Below, piece by piece: positions 45,861 through 58,200 of a stretch of 64,000 nucleotides of DNA. The notes beneath the pieces are model-generated. The model saw nothing but the letters and a program-made list of their open reading frames with translations. It did not search any database and was not told the origin of the DNA. This DNA is from Acanthococcus lagerstroemiae. Its lineage: Eukaryota > Arthropoda > Insecta > Hemiptera > Eriococcidae. The first letter of the stretch is position 1; every line of letters starts with the position of its first letter. The position numbers and the translations under genes were made by a program. The stretch is from positions 64,982,914 through 65,046,913 of the forward strand of contig CM063109.1 in assembly GCA_031841125.1 (NCBI GenBank), in the 5' to 3' direction.

Positions 45861-47120
45861 TTCAATAGATGAATAAATAGACAGATAAATAAAAATGAAT
45901 ACGTGAAGAAATATGAAAATAAAAAATTAGTGTCATTAGCTTTCTTTTTCTATGAAATATTTAAAACAGGTTACCTCTTCCCTTCGTCCCGCAGGTAAAA
46001 TCCAACAACTGATTTTGAAAGAAAGAAAAAAACAGGTATAAAGCATGTAATACACCATCAAATTAGTTGTTATTTGATTGTAGAGGATGCAGTTTTTATG
46101 ACAAACCTGAGTAAATCAGATAACATGTTTTTTTGAGAACTGTTTTTCTCCTTAATTTCTTACTTATTTGCTCATATTATTTGTATAAAGATGATTTGAT
46201 CGCACCTGACTTCGTTTTAACCATGGAAAAAGGTAATTAAAAAGATGGTAATGAACTCGAAAATTAGAAAATTACCAGTGCTGAGTAATTTTAATTAGGT
46301 TATTCTTGGGTGTAAAACTTGTTCAGTTATTTTGGTTTCGAAATGTGTATCTGTGGATCTGCAGATCTACGATTATGAAAAATGTAAAACCTGTTACGGA
46401 TGTGCGGGGGTATTTACCTCGATTCTTTCGTACTACTCACGTGAAGCAATTATTTGCCTTTTGCTATAGCGTGTGAGGTCAAGCCTTATCAGGATTATAG
46501 TTCTTTGAAATCCGCTGAGAAGATTGGCAGCATGCTCGAGTAATGGAGGAAAAGCGTAACATAATTTCTATTGAAATCAACAAGAAATTCATGAGCCATG
46601 ATCCATGAGGGTTGATGAACTGCGCTGAAACAAAGACTGTCGTTATTGTTTGTTCACTGAATGAAAAGTCACGAATGTTCATTTTTCAGTTCTAATTGTT
46701 ACCCTGGTAGAGAAGTGTCTAAATGTTGAAAAGTATTGGATTATTGGATTCTGAGAGCTCTGACAGTGTATTCACGAATAATGAGTATTGAAAAGAATTT
46801 ACCATGATGCAAGACTTGATCAGCAGTGGTGACAACCCTTACTTTTTTTGGTTGTAGACCGCTCCCTCATTCTTCCTGATAAAATAGTCTGATCGCAAAT
46901 AAATTTTAGACACTTGTGTTCTACAGTTGTTGGTTCCATATACCTGAACGATGGCGGTTGCGGTAACATTTTCTACGAAATATCTGTTCATTTTGTCTAA
47001 AAAATTTGACGTCATCGCTCAAGTATTATTGATTTGTTGGAGTAAACATGGCGTATGTCGACCTCAGTGAAGTCAACAACTTAATATCACCCGAGGTTTT
47101 TGATAAAGAAGAACGTAATC
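45861..47120. other. No features seen
   Basis: AT-rich; short ORFs only. Confidence 0.4.
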
Positions 47121-47217
47121 GTTGGTAGTGGGGCGTATGACGATGTACGTATGCCAAATTGGCCCCGGGACACCGCACCCCCTATTCTGGAAATGCCTCG
47201 AATAGGCCTGCGTCAGG
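47121..47217 (+). repeat. Dispersed TPGPG-type repeat, diverged copy
   Basis: Aligns with 34.1 and 56.2 kb copies through GGGGCGTATGACGATGTACG, ATGCCAAATTGGCCCC and GACACCGCACCCCC. One frame reads GAYDDVRMPNWP; the PGPG position is mutated. Confidence 0.6.
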
Positions 47218-47599
47218 ATAGGGAGGATAGGAAGAACGTAATGCCAGAAAATCAATTTGAAAAAAATCGTCTATATTATAAAATTGGAAAAAGAAGATAG
47301 TTTCTTCGGATTATTCTTACTTGAAATAACTTATTAGACTTATAACTCTGAAGAGAAAAGTTCTGCGAATCAGAAAATGTGAGGAAAACGTATCTTCTTT
47401 TCCAGGAGGGTTGATTTCATCCCGTTCTTCAGGAAAAATGACGACTTTTCCTTATTTCCCAAGGAAAGGAAAGAAGCTCGCACCTCTTTCACGAAGAGAA
47501 AGAAACCCTCATTAATGAATAGAAACTTGAACATACTGTGAGCAAGAAGAACTGTAGTAATATTGATGAGGATAAAATAGCTCGAATTTCATGAAATTA

Positions 47600-47920
47600 A
47601 ATCAAACGGGGTTCTCAGTTCTGGAAAAGTCAGGAAAAAATCAGGGATTTCAAGAAATATTTCTGGACAAGCATGATGCATGTAAAAGAGCTTCCGAAAG
47701 TGTACTTTCATGTGTTGTCCTTTGAATTGGTTGAAGCCAAAATAAAGCAAATTAATTGTTTTATGTTTTTATTCGTCGCAATATAGTTGCAAAAATCTTA
47801 ATTTTGCGCGTATCTTTTGTTACACTCTGTAACTTTATTTGTTTAGCTTTTGGATCCCTCTGAAACGTGTTTGGTAAAGTTAGGGAAAAGTCAGGGAAGT
47901 TCATTTTAGAAATAAATAAA
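47600..47920. mobile_element. Putative hAT-type remnant with AAAAGTCAGGGAA repeats
   Basis: GGAAAAGTCAGGAAAAAATC near the left and GGGAAAAGTCAGGGAAG near the right are the kind of subterminal words seen in arthropod hAT MITEs. Clean terminal repeats are not found. Confidence 0.35.
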
Positions 47921-48049
47921 TAAAACAGGACGCAGAGTTGGTTTAGGTTAGAAATTATGACCTTAGGCTATAGAAAAATGAACGTGCCTTATCACCTGTC
48001 TGCTGTTCGCCTCACATATGTAAGTTTGAGCTTGCTGAAAAGGTCTTGA

Positions 48050-48455
48050 AACAAATTTCGTATTCAGTGTTGGAGGACCACCCCTCCTTCTTCATCGATA
48101 AGGTTACTTCGATTAGTCCATATTTCCTTGGAAATTCGTATGAAAGTTTTTTAGCTTTTTGTAATCGCAATATGTAAATAAGAAAGAACTCGCTGTGTGC
48201 AAACTAAACGGATCTAAGATCTTCTGATTTTGCAATCTGAAAGCTGCGTGACGTGTAAGTTTGGAGTTACACTGATACTGTAATAATCTGATAACTATCT
48301 GAACAGCACCGTAATATTAATTATTAGCAGTTAGGAAAAAATGTAAATTGTATGAAAGTTGCTTCTCCGAAACGCCAATTTTTTTTCTACTTCGGAATTG
48401 GTGATGGAACCCTCACTTATCAATATCTCTCCGTCAAGTCACACTATTCGCTAAT
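48050..48455. repeat. Duplicated ~400-bp segment, copy 1 (uninterrupted)
   Basis: Shares with 53490-53742 plus 54936-55125 the blocks TTTAGCTTT-TG-A-T-GCAATATGTAAATAA, GAAAGCT-CGTGACGTGTAAG, CCGTAATATTAATTATTAGCA and CGGAATTGGTGATG-AACCC, in order. It shows the state before the nested insertion in copy 2. Confidence 0.8.
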
Positions 48456-48599
48456 GAAAAACACTTCTTTCCAAATGAACGCATCAAGTGCATTTTCGTT
48501 TGGTCCGAATTGGGTGGATAGGACTCCAACGTATCTCTTTGTCGAATTGCGAAAAAAAAACATGTTATCATAGTATTCGATAAAATAGAGAGAAAAAAT

Positions 48600-48723
48600 T
48601 GAAAAAGTACTTTAGCACTAAAATCATCAAAAAGCACTAAAAAAAATCACTAACTTTTCAAAATTGTTGAAAAATCACTAACTTTTCAAAATTGTTGAAA
48701 AAGCACTAAGGTTGGCAACGCTG
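48600..48723. mobile_element. MITE terminus with short tandem repeat
   Basis: Two copies of a 28-bp unit (TCACTAACTTTTCAAAATTG...) are followed by CACTAAGGTTGGCAACGCTG, which resembles a hAT end in reverse (CAGCGTTGCC...). It abuts the LINE exactly at 48724. The other end is not identified. Confidence 0.45.
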
Positions 48724-50000
48724 TGAGAGAGGACTATCGCTTTAAAGACCATGACTTTCGTTTGGACCGTGAGGTCCTTGCATTTGATACCCGAGCTTTT
48801 AAGTTGAAAAAGGCTCAGGATGCACTTTTAGGCGATTACCAATCTCAGCGTCCAAGTTTCCGTTTTTCATTACCAAGCTTTCTAGGTAGTTGAATTACTC
48901 TATTTTTTTTACCGGCAAGCCTCCTGTGGAGATGATGACTCTGTGACTGCTGGGTTCGTGATAGCTCATTACCAGCAATTTGGTTTTTGAAGCATTCACT
49001 TCCATACCTAGGGTGCAGTATACATTGAGAACGTCTCCATCATTCTGTGGGCTTCATTTTCTGCGCTAGTCAGTAAGACCAGGTGATCAGCGTATTGCAA
49101 CTCAGAACTCAGTTATAAATCTTCTGCGCACGCGTTTCTTAACCTTGAGTCGAGAGAGGTTATGCAGCCCATCGTCAAATCTGTATTTAATATTAGTTCC
49201 TCGGTCTAAGTACATGGTCCACAATTATAAGAAAGATAGTAATCATTATATTTATGTTGAAGAGAAAAGGGGGTTAGGACGCAGGTTGACGGACCCCATT
49301 AGTTATGCTGAATACATCTGTGAGGTCGCTGCCAGTTATTACTTTTGCTTCATTTCCCTGATGTGGGTTGGTTATAATATTGACTAGCTTTTCTGGGGGC
49401 AAGTATTTTCCATTGTACCTGCCTGTTCACCATATCGAATGTTTTCCTTAGTCTACAAAAATTGCGTAAAGGGAGGAGTGCTGCTCCCTTACTTTCTCCT
49501 GAAACTAAGGGTAAACATCATGTCTGTGGTGCTTCTGTTGGGACGGAAACCAGCTTGATTTTCGGGTAGAATTTTCTCAACTGCAGGTTGAAGTCAATCA
49601 GAAATCATTCTTGCCAGAATCTTCCTCGCGGTGCAGAAGAACGAAATCCCACTGTAGTTAGAGCAGTCAGATCTGTCACCTTTTATAAATGGTTGACAAT
49701 TGAGGAACTTTTGAAATCTACCGGTGCCTGTTCTTGCCCCCAGATCTTCTTGAGTAACAGATGCAATTTTTTTCACTAATAGGCCGCCACCACATTTTAT
49801 ATTTCCATGGGTATGCTGTCTTGACCGAGGGCTTTGTTACTCTTCAGTTTACAGATGATTAGTCGAATTTCATTTATAGTGATGGCAGCAGCTCCACCCT
49901 TGTTAGGAACTGAGGTAGCTGGTTTATCGCCACCTGGTCAACATCTGAGGAAGTGTTGAGAAGCTCCTGGTCACATTTAGTGATATCCAAGTCCATAAGT
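48724..50000 (-). mobile_element. Non-LTR retrotransposon RT fragment of a third family
   Basis: Minus strand in order: LLNTSSDVDQVAINQLPQ (about 49950), KSNKALGQDSIPMEI, FIKGDRSDCSNYSGISFFCT and ARKILARMIS (49776-49594), LPENQAGFRPNRSTTDMMF, then the palm box with YADD changed to YADHLVLLTSAENEA (49096-49050), and the C-terminal KDLTVQTKVMVFKAIVLS (48780-48730). Several frameshifts and stops. It is distinct from families A and B; the clade is not assigned. Confidence 0.85.
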
Positions 50001-53000
50001 CTAATTCTGAGAGTTTTCTTCAGCTTATATTTTCACGAATATTTTAGTTTAAATGAAATTTCTAGTTTGTAACTGTGAAGGTTGAGGCTGTTTTTATCAA
50101 AAATTGTAGGAAAGAGAATCGAAATAGAAATTTGTAGTTGTACTTTCTGAACGATTCAGAAGTATGGACTTATTACGTTTTGGAAGAACAGCTCTGTTAC
50201 TAACTTTTTCACAAATTGTTGTAAATTTTTAAAAACTAACAGTTTTGCCTCGAAAAATCTGTAAAGTGCACCAGTGCTACACCAGCTGTTTGAAAGTCGC
50301 TACCTCTGCTAATAAATTTTAACGAGTATCCATGAGTCAACTGTTTCTTAACGAGTCTTGGAAAATCTCAGTCGGTCTTAGCTGAGACTGAAGGCGTCGT
50401 ATGTGTTAATTTCATTGCTATTCATTAATATTCGTATTACAGCTGATGCGGATCCCAGAAGTGTCCGTATAAACTCGCAAACATATTTCCGCGATACATC
50501 AGTATTTTGTATTATAAATAATGCCAGGAGTACCCAACTTATTAAACATCTTGTTCCGCAAAGATTCGTTGTTTTGTACGGAAGAGGTACTTGAATTACC
50601 CAGGCAGAAGTGTAATGTAGAGAAATCACGTTACTTCGACCTCAGTGGTCCATTTACCGATTGCTAGAATGTGCTGTATCAGGTACTGAGAATCATCTAT
50701 TTTATGATTTTAAATTTCACGGTATCGATGAAGCCTATACCTTCCATACAAGGAAGGCTTGTTGAGAACCCCTGATAACTTAATATGGAAATGTTTTGAT
50801 GTTAAACGTGACTTCTCTATTGCATACATACTGTATAACGTGCGTGTGGTTCGTAAATAATGAAAGATGGGCAAATCGATGTCTCGAATCCGTGCATCAG
50901 ATTTTAGTGACCGTACAGAGGAATGCCCAACACGGTACAAAAATAGTTGACTCGATTGGAGGATTCGCATTTCCCGTAAATTAGGAAATATCGAGACACT
51001 TCTAAAGTTAATAAGATACTCATATGTATAGTGTTCACTGTAGTAATCATTTTTTCTCGTAAATTAGCCTCGAAAATAGTTAAATCTTGCCGGTTCATTC
51101 CGTCCATCGTATCAGAAACTCTGGAGAGCAAAATGAAACGGAAAAGAAATGCCTGAATTTTGTTCACTCTAGGCTAAAATCGACTCGGAGAGCGATTGCA
51201 ATAAAACGCGTTCTACTTGACAGATTGACATGCTTACTGTTCCCGGTGGGAACCTTACGCGGGCACGTGAAAATAATTGCGAAATCAGCGTCGCCCAAGT
51301 AGGAAGACGCAGACGCGGTGCGGCGCTGGTCCTCTCCTTAGAAATGATATTGAACCAGTTTCACGAAGTCAGTACCCGTTATTCGTACACGCGAAACTGG
51401 TCTTCGGTTAAGTACACGGTGAAAGTTGTTTGAATTTTACCTCTAGTTGCAATATGTGTACATATACACCCGTAGAAGCGCGCCAAATGGAATATCACGT
51501 CACGAGTGAGCGTTTTATGTGAAAAGAAAGAAAATTATTTAAAAAACAACCGTTGAAGTGCGTTAGAACAATGCGCAAATTAGATACGTTTATTGAGAAG
51601 ACGCGTGGTCCAAAATTAAGCCACGGTAATGAGGATTGGTGTGTGGAGCAGTCGCAGCCTCAGTCATTAAATATAGGTAATCCTTGCAACTGGGAGGCGA
51701 TCAGGTCTCGAGCAGATGATCTGTAATTGAAGATGTATGATTCTGCATTAAGGTGATTCGATTTTTCTGCATTTTAGGCCCTGAGAATCTCCACCAGTTT
51801 TAAATCACGTCAATGGGCCCAGATAAGCGACTTCTTTCTCGGTGATTGAGATGCACGCACGGAGTCTGACTGTGTCAGCTACAGTATTTCAAATTGGCTT
51901 GTCACGTTTTCCGGATGAACAGACGGATGAGTTTTGAAGGACTCTTTATTAAAAGCAGTAAAAGTTCTGCTGGAGCTGGTGACCTTTTTCGGAGAGAAAC
52001 ACCCCCTCCCGTATTAACAAACTGCTAGTTGAAACTTTCCTGATTCGTCAGTAATATCAAGCTCAAATGCTGTAATTATGATTAGTTATTGACTCGTGTA
52101 AGTAAATATTAGGGTGGTTCGTATTTTAGCGAAGTTGGAATGTTCTCGAAATTTCTATTGTTTGGTTTTCACTACCGTAACACGAGGTAATTTTGCAATT
52201 ATAGGGTGACTTGGCACACATATGTTTTTATTATTCCTAGGAGGGTGAGGGAAGAAATAGAACGTATGGCAACACTGATGTGTTACTTGTGAGAGGATGT
52301 TGCAGCCATCGTGTTCAAGCAACTTCGTGTAATTCCGCTATTTCTAGGCAGCGTTATCACTTCTGTTGTAGAGCTTCAAAAGGTATAAAAATTACCCTAT
52401 AGAAATAGTTGCAGATAATGAGTGAAAATCGAAGGAAACTATATGTGTGTGGTATCATTACGCGCAGAAGTTGATGACTGCCATGATAAAAGTAAACTAT
52501 GGTGTATCATGAGAGTGACGTAGCAGTTGGTGAAGACCTGAAAAAACAGAGGGGTGAATTTGCACAGAATTGTTTGTTTGTTCTTCAAGCCAGCAAATGA
52601 TTAATTCTGATGTTCTGTCTTATTGCTAGTGAATGAACAAGCACAAATCGGATATTTATGCACTTCAGAGATACCGAGGACATACGTTCGTGTATTACAG
52701 TTTCGGCCTTTTGGAGGACAGCTCTCGTTTGTTTTGTTTTTTTCTTGTGATTTTTGGAATAAAAGAAGAGTACAGTTCTCATTGTTACATTCGTAGGTTT
52801 TTGACATGTATCTTTATACATAGTCAATTTGAGGTTACTTGGCATTTTTAATAGACAACCTACATTTACAACTTTTTTCGTCATTCATTCATGAACAGGT
52901 GCAATGTCACCCCATCATGGTACCACTTAGCACACTTATTTCATAATTCTGTGGAATAATTCTTAGGATGGGGTGCCACAGTCTTTTTTAGGATGTATTT

Positions 53001-53489
53001 CGCAATGTCCCATCAAAATTACAAAAAATCCCAGTTCTCTGACCCAGAGCACATCAAACTCAAGTATAGAAAAAAGTGAGGAAAGTCACCCCGTGTTACG
53101 GTGTATAAAAATGTTTCATTATTTTCCCCACGGTTGCATAATATATTGTTAGATTGTTAGCGATTCTTGATCGATGGTTTGAGGGTTTGACCTCTTGAAC
53201 GGTTCTTCTCTACTGCCGGCCAAAGAAGATCTCAAGCAAAATGGTGGAATCTTTTCTTTCCTTTGATTGCGAGTGTATAATATTCGGAATTAACTTTGTT
53301 TCTACTGAGATATTGCTTCGAATTGTACACATTTTGAACTTTTAAACTGATTGCGATTCGTTTGTCGATTTCTGTTAATCGCAGCAATGATTGCATTGTG
53401 TGGCAGTCATACCATAGACACTTCGACAGAATCGTTTTGAGCAAGTGAAGTTGAGAAATCGGAGACACGAATTTGAAAAATTAACATAC
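50001..53489. other. No gene recognised
   Basis: Long AT-rich stretch with scattered short ORFs. 51170-51440 is richer in CpG and GC than its surroundings but shows no conserved reading frame. Words such as GGGTGACTTGGCACAC and GGGGTGCCACAG recur (52200-53100), probably degraded repeat. Confidence 0.4.
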
Positions 53490-53742
53490 TGAGTTGAGAA
53501 AAGTAGGACTACGGCCCTTGATCGTCGAAGAAGTTGATTCGATTACTCCCTGTTTGCTTGAAACTTCGATTAGATTTTCCATTTTCCCAGTCGAAAATTC
53601 ATGTGAAAATTCTTTAGCTTTCTGCAGTGGCAATATGTAAATAAAAAATGACTCACTTGTATTCAAACGACACGGACTTAAGTTTCTTTCTGGTTTTGCA
53701 TTTTGAAAGCTACGTGACGTGTAAGTTGGAATTATTTACACT

Positions 53743-54932
53743 AGGGCTCTATAGTTTCGCATTGGCAGGGCCGGGTCGACCATAACGACCAATCGTGCAC
53801 TTACACGGGGTGCCACAGGACGCTCTACTTTGAGGGGCGCCAAAAATACCAAAAAATTTCTCTGAAAGAAGCGTTACTTACTGAAACTTTGGAAATTGCG
53901 GACAAAAATTTTCCAGAAATGAAAAAAAACGTCCGCGTTAAAAGGAGATACTCTTTCACTATGAATCACCTGATGAACCAATTCTTGAACCAAAACAAAA
54001 ATTCAAGGTTGAATGTTATTTCCAAGTACTGGATTCTGCAATTGCATCTATTGAAGAAAGATTTGGTCAACTTAAAAGTCATAATGACTAATGACATGTT
54101 CAGTTTCTTATATGATATATAGCAAATAAGAAAGGTATTTCGAAAGAATTTCTATTGGAAGAACGTGTTAAATTAGAATCAGCGTTAACTGACTCAGATA
54201 GCGATTGTGATATTGGCGGAAAAGAATTGTTTGAAGAAAGGTGGCACTTCGAGCGGTCATTGACACTGAAAGTACCACTGCCGAGATCCGCCTCGAATAC
54301 ATGCGCCAAACGCAAGTTTCGCCCCTCCGGATCCTGTTAACATTACCTATGGCAGTTGGCTCAGGGAAACGTAGTTTCTCAAAATTAAAAATAATCAAGG
54401 ATTATTTAAGGTCAACAATGTCACAAATGAAGTTAACAGGATTGGCCACAATATCAGTCGAAAGTGTGTTGGTTGAAAAAGTTAAATCGGAAACACTTGA
54501 TAAGTTCTTTTGCGGAAATGAAAGCGCGAAGTATTAATTTTTTTTAAATGCCTAAGTTTGAATGAAGCGCTAAATTAATTATTGTTTTTTATAAACTGTA
54601 CATATTTCTTATTTATAATTTTATTTCTTTGGTTTTCATACTTGATGGTTTACAATATCTATATTTCCTCTGATGTACATAGCCCTATGTCCAGGGCGTC
54701 TTTTTGAAGGTTCTAGCGTTTAGGGGCGCTTATTCTGAACTTTGCACGGGGCGCCAAAATAGCTTGGCCCGTCCTTGCACATAGGTATGCTAGGCCGCCA
54801 TTTTGGTTCAGGTTTTGTTGTTTACCAACGCATTAAATGCACAGCGTCGCTCAATATCATTCGCTCTAAAAGTTTTCAAAAACCTGAACCAAAATGGCGG
54901 CCTAGCGTACCCGCGTGGAGCTACAGAGCCTT
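53743..54932. mobile_element. MITE with 3-bp ACT duplication, host of a hAT element
   Basis: Without the hAT insert, the two arms are near-perfect inverted repeats of about 55 bp: AGGGCTCTATAG... versus AAGGCTCTGTAG..., then GCTAGGCCGCCATTTTGG and TTCAGGTTTT in both. ACT flanks both ends (53740-53742, 54933-54935), and the empty site is present in copy 1 near 48275. Superfamily unsure; 3-bp duplications fit PIF/Harbinger. Confidence 0.85.
53766..54777 (+). mobile_element. hAT element with decayed ZMYM1/TTF-type transposase
   Basis: Ends CAGGGCCGGGTCG and TGGCCCGTCCTTG are diverged hAT inverted repeats, flanked by CGCATTGG (53758-53765) and CACATAGG (54778-54785), 6 of 8 identical. The coding remnant in three shifting frames includes SAIASIEERFGQLKSH, MFSFLYDI (54100), LLTLPMAVGSGKRSFSKLK and IIKDYLRSTMSQMKLTGLA, the hAT C-terminal dimerisation region. 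The N-terminal zinc finger and most of the catalytic core are missing. Confidence 0.88.
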
Positions 54933-55045
54933 ACTACGCTGATCTGTGATAATCTTATAACAATCTTGGCCACGCCGTAATATTAATTATTAGCAATTGG
55001 GAGAAAATGTAAATTACATAAATAATGCTTTTCCAAAACGCCGCC

Positions 55046-55077
<32 letters not shown>

Positions 55078-55287
55078 CGGAATTGGTGATGTAACCCCAA
55101 GCTCATCAATATCGTTTCGTCAAATAGCGAAAATATAATTTTCTTTCTTTTTATCACAATATTTACTATTGAGAAAGCTTATTTCCACACAAAATTTGAA
55201 ACTACAAATGCATTTTTGAGGCTACTTTGGAGAAAAAAATTCTACAGTTATTCGGTGTTGCCTGCAAGTTTACTAGGAAATGTATAT

Positions 55288-55657
55288 ATGTGACCTGGAA
55301 TCATGAAATGTGCCTCTGGTATCAAAAATCATTTTCCACTTTCTTGACTATTCTTATAGAAAAAATCACGATATTTTAAATGAAACAAATCGCAGCTTCC
55401 TATCTTCATTAGTTTTTCCCCAAATTGCATTTAAAAATTACGTCAAAGTTTTAAAACATCGTGTGAAATGGGCCTATAAGAATGACAGAGAACAAGAATT
55501 CGAAACGCGGTTTTCATAACAACGTGTAAACGCACCACCACAAATGTACACGCTATGTACATCTGTGCGCACCACTACTACCATCCCGTCTTTACACTCG
55601 CTTATCTCAAAAACCGATTTTCGCCCAAGAGACACATTTCATGATTCCAGGTCACAT
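55288..55657. mobile_element. MITE with perfect 25-bp inverted ends
   Basis: ATGTGACCTGGAATCATGAA... (55288-55312) is exactly complementary to 55633-55657. Length 370 bp with no coding potential. TA-rich flanks prevent a firm target-duplication call. Confidence 0.85.
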
Positions 55658-56232
55658 ATGTATTTTCTAGTCGAGAATTTAAGTCTTATTGAAAATCAAG
55701 CAGTAAAATGGAAAAAAGAAGCAGGTTGATCAAAATTTGAGAATCCCAAGTAATCAAAACCCCTTCTGTGTGTATGACTTTGAAGAAGACTCTTTCAGAA
55801 GGTTCAACATAAGAAACCGAGCAGTTTCCCTTCATAATCGAGGATTTTTGATCGATTTCATTCTAATACATTCCATTATGTTTGAAATCTTCATCTTTCC
55901 TGAAATACTGATACGTTTTCACCCACCTGCTGTGAATCCTAACCCTACCATTTCCAATTTCAGTTGAGACAATGCTATTAATTTGTTCTGATTCATTCCG
56001 ACACTTGCAGATTTAATTTTAACGAACTTTTTCTCCATTTTGGAAATTAGTTCAAGATAACTACCCCGATATGACCTCATTTTGTATTGGTAAATCGAAA
56101 TTAAGTTCATTCTCAGTTTGCTCTGATTTCTGTCAAAAATTTCAAAATTGTTTTAATCCTCCGTCCTCCTTTCCAGCAAGTAATTCGTAAGAATATCTTC
56201 GAGAATCTAGAATGGCGTGGCCAAAATTAATA

Positions 56233-56341
56233 GGTGGTGGTGTGGTGGGACGTATGGCGATGCACGCATGCCAAAGTGGCCCCTGTGACACCGCCCCCGA
56301 CTCCGGAAACTACCCTTTCGAGTATCGCATCAGTGGCCGGA
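56233..56341 (+). repeat. Dispersed TPGPG-type repeat, fourth copy
   Basis: Begins GGTGGTGGTGTGGTGGGACG and continues through ATGCACGCATGCC, GACACCGCCCCCGACTCCGG and GAGTATCGCATCAGTGGCCGG. In successive frames it reads GTYGDARMPKWP and, after a one-base shift, PFEYRISGR. Confidence 0.65.
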
Positions 56342-56361
56342 GGTGATATTAGTATCTTAGG

Positions 56362-57435
56362 AAAAGTGACGGGGAGGCGAAACTGAACACGACACGCTCA
56401 TAGCACAGTTTGGAACCGTTAGGTCTAAACCACTTTTTTATTTTTGAAAATCCGAAATGATGTGGCCTGGATTATTAGGGAGTATTGATTTATTGGATGA
56501 AATGGAGGTACGGAGTCGAACTGGAAACGGTACGTTTGTGTTGCACCATTCAGAACAAAACGAAACTTTTTTTTGAAAATTCAAATTGGAGCTGGCAGGT
56601 TGTCGGAGGGGTATTAATATCTGAGAACATGTGAGACTGGGGGCTAAACTGAGTGCGGTATAATCGTAACACAATGTAAAACAATTCAGCATAAAAATTT
56701 CTCCAAAAATTCAAAACGATGGGGCTAGGATTCTTAGATGATTTATTAGTAATAAGAACAATGATAATAATAAAAGTTTTATTAGCCGAATACATACAGA
56801 CATACATTTGCAAGTAGTCAAGCTAGGCCCATTTTTTTGAGCGAAAGCTTCCCGTAATCGTTCCCATTTAGTCTGTTCCCGAGTTATGCGATTGTAAAGT
56901 TTGTTTCAGAAAGATGTTGAAGTCATCAGCCCATCTAACCTTCCGTCGTCCTTTTTTCCTGTTGTGTTAAGCTAGGTTCCAGAAAGTTAATTTATTGGTC
57001 CATGTGTTGTCTACGTCTTGAGTAGTGAATGATGCCAATGTTTAGTTTTAATTTATTTTTTATTTTGTCTTGTTCTGTCTTTTTGTGGTAGTTTAGTATT
57101 GAGTGTTCTATGGAGTTCTGAGTAGTCCTTTGTCTTTTTTCTTCTTTTTAGTTAGGGACCATGTTTTTAAACTCGTATGGAAGGGTACGAATTATGCAGG
57201 AGTGTAATATTTTGCTTTTTAAGGAGTTTGAAATGAAATTTTTCAGGATATTTTGTTAGGGGCTAAAATTTTTTCCATGTTACAGTTATTCTTTGGTTAA
57301 TTTCTTTCTCGGTTTTGTTGTCTAGAGTTATGAGTTGTTCTAGATAACTCGTTTATACGTATCGACATTTTATTGAGGGTGAGGGCAAAACTGAGTTCGG
57401 CACAATATTAGTACAGCTTCAAACAACTTAGCATG
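56362..57435. repeat. Degenerate tandem array (~110-150 bp unit) split by a LINE 3' end
   Basis: Units containing GAGGC-AAACTGA-C-CG-CA followed by AGCACAGTTTGGAA or similar, AAATTCAAA and GATG-GGCCTGGATT-TTAGG recur near 56362, 56510 and 56640, and resume at 57373-57435 (GAGGGCAAAACTGAGTTCGG). The interval 56745-57372 is a LINE insertion. Confidence 0.7.
56745..57372 (-). mobile_element. RTE-clade LINE 3' terminus inserted in the tandem array
   Basis: Minus-strand remnants in order: YLEQLITLDNKTEKEINQRI (57350-57290), KILHSCIIRTLPYE (57215-57175), RWADDFNIFLKQTLQ (56935-56890), then in another frame ITREQTKWERLREAFAQKNG (56890-56830). It ends at an AATAATAAT tract (56769-56778), the typical RTE tail. 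Confidence 0.82.
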
Positions 57436-57779
57436 GATTAATTACAGTGTATCTATCAACTTCCCAAGTTCCCAAGATTCCCCAAAAGTTTCCCATTTCG
57501 AAAGGAATCTTCTGGTCCCCCAGAAGTCCTTAATTTTGATACAATCTTCTAAATATTTCAAAGGGAAGCATCTTTGTAAACTAAAACGTATGCATTCTCG
57601 TGTGGAAGTAATTGGAAGTCAATCACACAAAACTAAGAAAAAGTCCCCCTCATTCAGAAAATAAATCTCCATCTCCCAATAATTTTCAGATTTTGATTTT
57701 CGACTTCGGTAGACGTCGCGAATTATGTCCATAAATTAAAAATACCTGGCTAATTTAACGGAGTTCTGAAAGTCTTCTG

Positions 57780-58200
57780 CGTTGAGTCATACGCCTCTAA
57801 AAACACGAGGTGCTCGTTGACGAGCATAATTAAAATTGTTTCGACTGGAGACCAAAAGCAGTCTGTAAATTCCCGATAATTAAAATCAATAAAAATGTGG
57901 GCTATTTAAAGCGTCGTAGACTTGCTCGGTTTCAAGTTTCAATCGCGTGTAATTAACAAAAAATGATTAAGAACTTCTGTAGGAGGTGCCCATTAAAAGA
58001 ACGGACGCGGACGCTCCCCGCTCGTCTCAGCATCGTCGTAATTTATTCTCTCAACCGTGAATCTCGCCTCCGATGGATCAATTAAATTTCCATACGTATT
58101 TCTCAATCGAAACGCGCGCTTAAATTTGTTATTAATGTAATTGCCTGTTTAATAAGTGAAAAAAGTATATAATGACCGCGCTGTTAACGCGGAACATAGA
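57780..58200. promoter_or_regulatory. TAATTA-rich, repeat-free segment, possible regulatory block
   Basis: Contains CATAATTAAAATTG, CGATAATTAAAATC, GTGTAATTAAC, GATCAATTAAATT and CGTAATTTATT among higher-complexity, CpG-containing sequence. Resembles 37130-37470. Function is a guess. Confidence 0.25.

Larger units (their letters stand above)
53490..55125. repeat. Duplicated segment, copy 2, interrupted by nested elements
   Basis: Outer parts 53490-53742 and 54936-55125 match 48050-48455. Between them sits a MITE that contains a hAT element. It also carries a long T-run at 55048-55077 absent from copy 1. Confidence 0.8.
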
